Made by a program: the position numbers and the translations under genes. Shown here piece after piece: positions 13,550-15,792 of a stretch of DNA of 15,792 nt. The stretch lies in assembly GCA_002387735.1 (NCBI GenBank), contig DGKJ01000055.1, positions 1 through 15,792 of the forward strand, given 5' to 3'. The stretch is from Bacteriovoracaceae bacterium UBA4573. Its GTDB lineage: Bacteria; Bdellovibrionota; UBA1018; UBA923. The notes below the pieces were generated by a model that saw only the letters and a list, made by a program, of their open reading frames with translations, was not told the DNA's origin and did no database searches. How positions within the stretch are numbered: the stretch's first letter is position 1; every line of letters begins with the position of its first letter.

Positions 13550-13765
13550 ATCCATTGTCTCCTTGATCGGCTGGGTTGGGACTTGATTATCCCTATCCAC
13601 CACTTACTTTGAGCATTTTTCTTGTTTTGCATATTGGTCAAACGTCTCAGATGCCTGAATTCAAGCCGTATACAGCATTCGCCCCATGGCCAAATCTCTC
13701 TAGAGTGACAGTGTAAATTTTAAGGAATGGGAAAATCCCAGTCTCTTTTGTTTGCGGAGGAATTT

Positions 13766-14512
13766 ATGAAAAAAACGAAGGTGTACGACCTACCGACCAG
13801 ACTCTTTCACTGGCTGTTTGCGGGGCTTTTTCTAAGTGCTTTTCTTATCGCAAAAATGATCGATGATGACTCGCCAAGTTATTCCTACCACATGCTGCTT
13901 GGCTTGATCTTAAGCATGGTTGTCTTTTTGCGCATCATCTGGGGATTCGTAGGAAGCAAGTATGCTCGGTTTGCGTCCTTTGCTCTCAAGCCTAATGACC
14001 TAGTTTGTTATTTAAAGCAGCTGATTAGCTCAAAGTCCACGCGAACGCTGGGGCATAATCCAGCCTCAAGCTGGGCTGCTCTTGTCACGATGGCATTAGC
14101 ATTGGGACTTGGACTTACAGGCTATTTGATGACTACTGGAACTAACAAAGAAGCTTTCGAGGATATTCATGAGCTTTTGGCAAACACCTTTATCGTTATC
14201 GCTATTGCGCATGTCGCTGGTGTCATCCTTCATTCAGTTCGCCATAAGGACTGGATTGGTCTTTCTATGGTTTCCGGCAAAAAACAAATGATCGAGGGAC
14301 AGGCCGGAATTGAGCGTTCTCATCGTGGGGTGGCGCTACTTTTCTTAGTTCTTGTCGGAGCGTTTGTTTTTCATCTCACGAACAATTATGATGCCCAAAG
14401 TCAGACGCTTCATCTCCTCGGGAATACGCTCCAGTTAGGTGAGTCCGAAGGTGATGACCGCTTAAAAACGGATGAGCGCTACTCAAACGACGAGGATCAC
14501 GATGACGATTAG
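13766..14512 (+). CDS. Cytochrome b561-type di-haem membrane protein
   Basis: 248 residues from the ATG at 13766, chosen because GGAGG lies 5 bases upstream; an earlier ATG at 13727 has no spaced ribosome site. At least four transmembrane helices occur at about 14-33, 44-64, 93-115 and 127-152, followed by a further hydrophobic segment near 185-205. Candidate haem-ligand histidines are in R-L-F-H-W, Y-S-Y-H-M, D-I-H-E-L-L and the A-I-A-H-V / I-L-H-S-V-R-H segment. This matches bacterial cytochrome b/b561 domain proteins that pass electrons across the inner membrane. The C-terminal 25 residues are strongly acidic (ending D-E-D-H-D-D-D), possibly metal- or partner-binding. It is divergent from the PepSY gene and 8 bp from the following HTH gene, so all three likely form one functional module. 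Confidence 0.87.
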   Translation: MKKTKVYDLPTRLFHWLFAGLFLSAFLIAKMIDDDSPSYSYHMLLGLILSMVVFLRIIWGFVGSKYARFASFALKPNDLVCYLKQLISSKSTRTLGHNPASSWAALVTMALALGLGLTGYLMTTGTNKEAFEDIHELLANTFIVIAIAHVAGVILHSVRHKDWIGLSMVSGKKQMIEGQAGIERSHRGVALLFLVLVGAFVFHLTNNYDAQSQTLHLLGNTLQLGESEGDDRLKTDERYSNDEDHDDD

Positions 14513-14520
14513 GGGGTCAG

Positions 14521-15057
14521 ATGAATACACGAGAGCGAAGTTTTATTGCGATTGTTTTGTCGATCATTGTCGTCATGGTGACCACTGATCTCATTACAGA
14601 TGCCAAAGAAGGAGTCAGGTGGTTTCACTTACTGATTGAGGGAACTATCGCACTTGCAGCATCGCTTGGGATTTTCATTCTTCTACGTGGGTCATTTACA
14701 CTTAAGCATTCCCTTGCCGCCGAACAAAAAAGCGCCACTCAATTTCAGGCAGAAGCGGAAAAGTGGAGATCTCAGTCGAAAAAATATCTTGAAGGTCTAA
14801 GCCAGGCGATCGATGAGCAGCTCACCTCGTGGAAGCTCACCAATACGGAAAAAGAGGTAGCGTTCTTATTATTAAAGGGCTTAAGTCTAAAGGAAATTGC
14901 CACACTTAGGAACACCGCAGAGAAGACTGCACGTACTCAGTCTACTGCCATCTACTCCAAGGCAGGTCTAGCTGGCAGATCGGAGCTTGCCGCATTTTTT
15001 CTTGAGGACTTGCTTTTACCTCCCGAGCGGTTAAAAAAAGTAAATCCTGCTTCATAA
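14521..15057 (+). CDS. Membrane-anchored LuxR-type HTH regulator
   Basis: 178 residues with the ATG 8 bp after the cytochrome gene, preceded by AGGGGG. Two transmembrane helices (about 8-26 and 34-55) are followed by a charged coiled-coil stretch (about 62-100: A-A-E-Q-K-S-A-T-Q-F-Q-A-E-A-E-K-W). A LuxR/GerE-type helix-turn-helix occupies about 105-168: L-T-N-T-E-K-E-V-A-F-L-L-L-K-G-L-S-L-K-E-I-A, T-A-R-T-Q-S-T-A-I-Y-S-K-A-G-L, then R-S-E-L-A-A-F-F. DNA binding from the membrane implies that it senses something in or across the inner membrane, possibly the state of the adjacent cytochrome. The operon partner and target promoter are not shown by the sequence; the divergent region 13550-13765 is the obvious candidate. 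Confidence 0.85.
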   Translation: MNTRERSFIAIVLSIIVVMVTTDLITDAKEGVRWFHLLIEGTIALAASLGIFILLRGSFTLKHSLAAEQKSATQFQAEAEKWRSQSKKYLEGLSQAIDEQLTSWKLTNTEKEVAFLLLKGLSLKEIATLRNTAEKTARTQSTAIYSKAGLAGRSELAAFFLEDLLLPPERLKKVNPAS

Positions 15058-15264
15058 AAAAATAGGTTTTCCTTCGTTTTGTGGTGACAGTCCTACACCT
15101 ATGAATAGATTGCCTTGCTCGATCAACACCATTTCGAGGCATGAGCTCAGAGTGATCGCTGTAAGGTTCAACTGGGATCTGAGGATTGCTATTTTGTTGA
15201 AGGGCATCCTTGACTCTCAGGTGCATGACTGCACTTTCTGAAAATACGGGCTTAAAAACAGAGC

Positions 15265-15792
15265 TTAGAAAATTACAGGCAGATCAATAAAGATGATCTT
15301 ATCGCTATGAGTGGGCGATGTGTAATTTCCGTTTGCCATGGGACCTACTAGCCCCTGTGCATAGGCAATCCCCGGCCTTAGGGTTGCTATTGCTGTTTTA
15401 AAAGTGAATCGCGGGCCTACAGCAAAGGATAAGTTTTCAACCGCTGGCTTTGGTACTGCGGAGACTGTGGCGTTATCAAGCCACCTTTGATAGCGAAGCT
15501 CGCCAATTAGTGAAAGATTCGGCACAACTGCATAACCTAGGGCTAACCCCGAGGTAAAATTTGTTCGCGAAGGATCGAGATCGATCTGCTCCCCACGAGT
15601 TCTTGTGAGTTGAAGAAGAGTGGCTTCAAGTTGAATGGTCCATCCGTGAGCGATGTAGGCGATATCTAAGCCCGGAATAACTGTAAAATAATTTACCGCA
15701 AACAAAGCATTATCCATCGCAGAGCGAGCAAGAATCCCAGCGGAGTTTGCCGATTGAACGCTTGAGTCGGGATAGTTTCCACCGCCACTTCC
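15265..15792 (-). CDS. Outer-membrane beta-barrel-like protein, 3' part (5' end outside the window)
   Basis: The frame is open from the window edge to a stop at 15265, so the N-terminus and signal peptide are missing; at least 175 residues are visible. The sequence alternates polar and hydrophobic residues in strand-length blocks (for example L-A-L-G-Y-A-V-V-P-N-L-S-L-I-G-E-L-R-Y, then L-S-F-A-V-G-P-R-F-T-F). It ends in F after a final strand I-I-F-I-D-L-P-V-I-F, a typical C-terminal beta-signal for BAM assembly. The fold suggests an outer-membrane barrel or transporter-like protein, but no specific family is recognised. The 207 bp between it and the convergent HTH gene holds nothing I can name. 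Confidence 0.7.
   Translation of the reverse strand, partial: GSGGGNYPDSSVQSANSAGILARSAMDNALFAVNYFTVIPGLDIAYIAHGWTIQLEATLLQLTRTRGEQIDLDPSRTNFTSGLALGYAVVPNLSLIGELRYQRWLDNATVSAVPKPAVENLSFAVGPRFTFKTAIATLRPGIAYAQGLVGPMANGNYTSPTHSDKIIFIDLPVIF

Overview
The window looks like chromosomal DNA of a Gram-negative bacterium. It encodes lipoprotein and Sec-type signal peptides, a C-terminal outer-membrane beta-barrel segment, a CheA/CheW/CheV chemosensory set, a cytochrome b561-like protein and an RmlD-type sugar reductase. Base composition is moderate. The gene style (many aromatic-rich lineage-specific lipoproteins, tight operons) would suit a Bdellovibrionota/Oligoflexia-like or other deltaproteobacteria-like lineage, but this placement is an inference and no marker gene proves it.

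Left part (1-4767): a small membrane-anchored TPR protein on the minus strand is divergent from an RmlD-family reductase. This is followed by a small-type glutamate dehydrogenase and a large lipoprotein of unknown function. The lipoprotein converges on, and overlaps by 9 bp, the last gene of the next operon.

Centre (4759-9638, minus strand): a compact six-gene operon, read 5' to 3' as a degenerate receptor-like protein with two tip-like hairpins, an oxygen-binding di-iron protein (ODP)-type metallo-beta-lactamase-fold protein, a soluble receptor consisting of little more than the signalling tip, a CheA without a P2 domain, CheW, and CheV. Neighbouring genes overlap or nearly touch, so translation is probably coupled. 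ODP proteins encoded beside sensor-less cytoplasmic receptors are known oxygen/iron sensors for chemotaxis. Here the system is unusually reduced: no transmembrane receptor, no CheR/CheB and no free CheY in the window. This is the most interesting system present.

Right-centre (9639-13280): an accessory region rich in repeats and mobile-element genes. It holds paired GTTTCCGG palindromes, a run of small stem-loops that may be a structured RNA, a ribbon-helix-helix repressor divergent from a gene of unknown function and a Hin/resolvase-type serine recombinase, and a TumE-TumA toxin-antitoxin pair convergent with the recombinase. Next come about 840 bp without a confident gene, containing a recombinase crossover-like palindrome and interlocked GC-rich inverted repeats, and finally a 3' remnant of a VOC (glyoxalase-fold) gene. 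It looks like an integrated or decaying mobile island.

Right end (13283-15792): a secreted PepSY-domain protein is divergent from a cytochrome b561-type membrane protein. A membrane-tethered LuxR-type HTH protein follows directly. The window ends inside an outer-membrane beta-barrel-like protein gene on the minus strand.
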